DNA from: Aquitalea aquatica
GTDB taxonomy: Bacteria > Pseudomonadota > Gammaproteobacteria > Burkholderiales > Chromobacteriaceae
NCBI RefSeq assembly: GCF_013911085.1
Contig: NZ_JACERN010000007.1
Location: forward strand, 1 to 32,664
DNA: 32,664 nucleotides
Direction of reading: 5' to 3'
Part shown: piece after piece, positions 32,421 through 32,664 of the stretch
Layout: each line of letters begins with the position of its first letter
Position numbering within the stretch: the first letter of the stretch is position 1
The notes under the pieces: generated by a model
Told to the model about the DNA's origin: nothing
Seen by the model: the letters and a program-made list of their open reading frames with translations, nothing else
Databases searched by the model: none
Made by a program: the position numbers and the translations under genes

Positions 32421-32611
32421 CAGCCGCCGCCTTTCTTCCAGCCGTAGTAGGCCACCACGACGATGAACACGATTACCCCTTTCCAAGCCAGCGCCAGCAC
32501 CCCGCCGCCCACATTGATACGGAAGCGGTCAAAGGTACGGTCGATGATCGCGTCCACATCGGCATCGGTCAGGGTGCGATCCTGCTGCAGCTCGTTTTTT
32601 TCTTCAGACAT
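32420..32611 (-). CDS. Small single-TM phage protein, probable holin (63 aa)
   Basis: An acidic, helical N-terminus (MSEEKNELQQDRTLTDADVD) is followed by one membrane segment at about 38-57 (GVLALAWKGVIVFIVVVAYY) and a short basic end WKKGGG. Location directly before the endolysin and the one-base overlap with it make a holin the most likely role. GGAGG four bases before the ATG supports the start. Confidence 0.8.
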   Translation of the reverse strand: MSEEKNELQQDRTLTDADVDAIIDRTFDRFRINVGGGVLALAWKGVIVFIVVVAYYGWKKGGG

Positions 32612-32628
32612 AGGCCCTCCCGGGGCAC

Positions 32629-32655
32629 AAAAAAAGCCCGCACGGGGCGGGCTTG
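32629..32655 (-). terminator. Rho-independent terminator upstream of the lysis genes
   Basis: On the reverse strand AAGCCCGC, loop, GCGGGCTT, then seven T. It ends a phage gene outside the window, so the lysis set must have a promoter in or after it or rely on anti-termination. Confidence 0.9.
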
Positions 32656-32664
32656 TCGATTTAG

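Overview
The window looks like a chromosome segment from a Neisseriales betaproteobacterium, most likely Chromobacteriaceae (Aquitalea/Vogesella/Chromobacterium-like). This is inferred from the high-GC housekeeping genes, the divergent bamD and rluD-pgeF pair, the two-ATP-cone NrdA and betaproteobacterial protein flavour. No database search was possible, so the genus is a guess.

Layout. 1-2230: an AT-rich accessory patch with the cut-off 5' end of an IS30-family element, a multi-pass membrane protein and a TIR/deoxyribosyltransferase-like protein fused to a winged helix. It abuts the nrdB terminator. 2290-7450: class Ia ribonucleotide reductase (nrdA, two small genes, nrdB), with a DnaA box and an NrdR-like palindrome upstream of nrdA and a ~50-bp duplication at the nrdA 3' end. 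7744-15030: core genes pgeF, rluD, bamD (rluD and bamD start codons physically overlap), glnB and purL. 15072-22526: cdd, argP, MFS transporter, pirin, ABM monooxygenase, SDR, YcaC-like hydrolase, a divergent LysR regulator and argO. Here argP and argO, normally a regulator-target pair, are separated by a six-gene redox/detoxification block. 22593-26795: prmB, phosphomannomutase/phosphoglucomutase and trpD-trpG, without trpE or trpC beside them. 27036-29094: an XRE-cupin regulator divergent from a B3/B4-domain protein and a PaiB-like protein. 29432-29824: a small exported His/Lys/Ala-rich protein. 29869-29944: tRNA-Thr(UGU). 30041 to the end: the lysis end of a prophage, transcribed towards the tRNA, with tightly overlapping genes (holin-like protein, GH19 endolysin, phospholipase D-like protein, two-TM protein, lipoprotein, DUF1353 protein).

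How the parts work together. The nrd region supplies deoxynucleotides and its promoter suggests coupling to replication initiation. LysR with the YcaC-like/SDR/ABM set, and perhaps pirin-MFS, looks like an inducible small-molecule or electrophile response. The most likely undescribed system is the AT-rich two-gene patch at 271-2216: a predicted nucleotide-targeting Rossmann-type domain beside a membrane protein on a mobile island. The second accessory region of interest is the prophage end with its single-HKD phospholipase D-like protein inside the lysis module.
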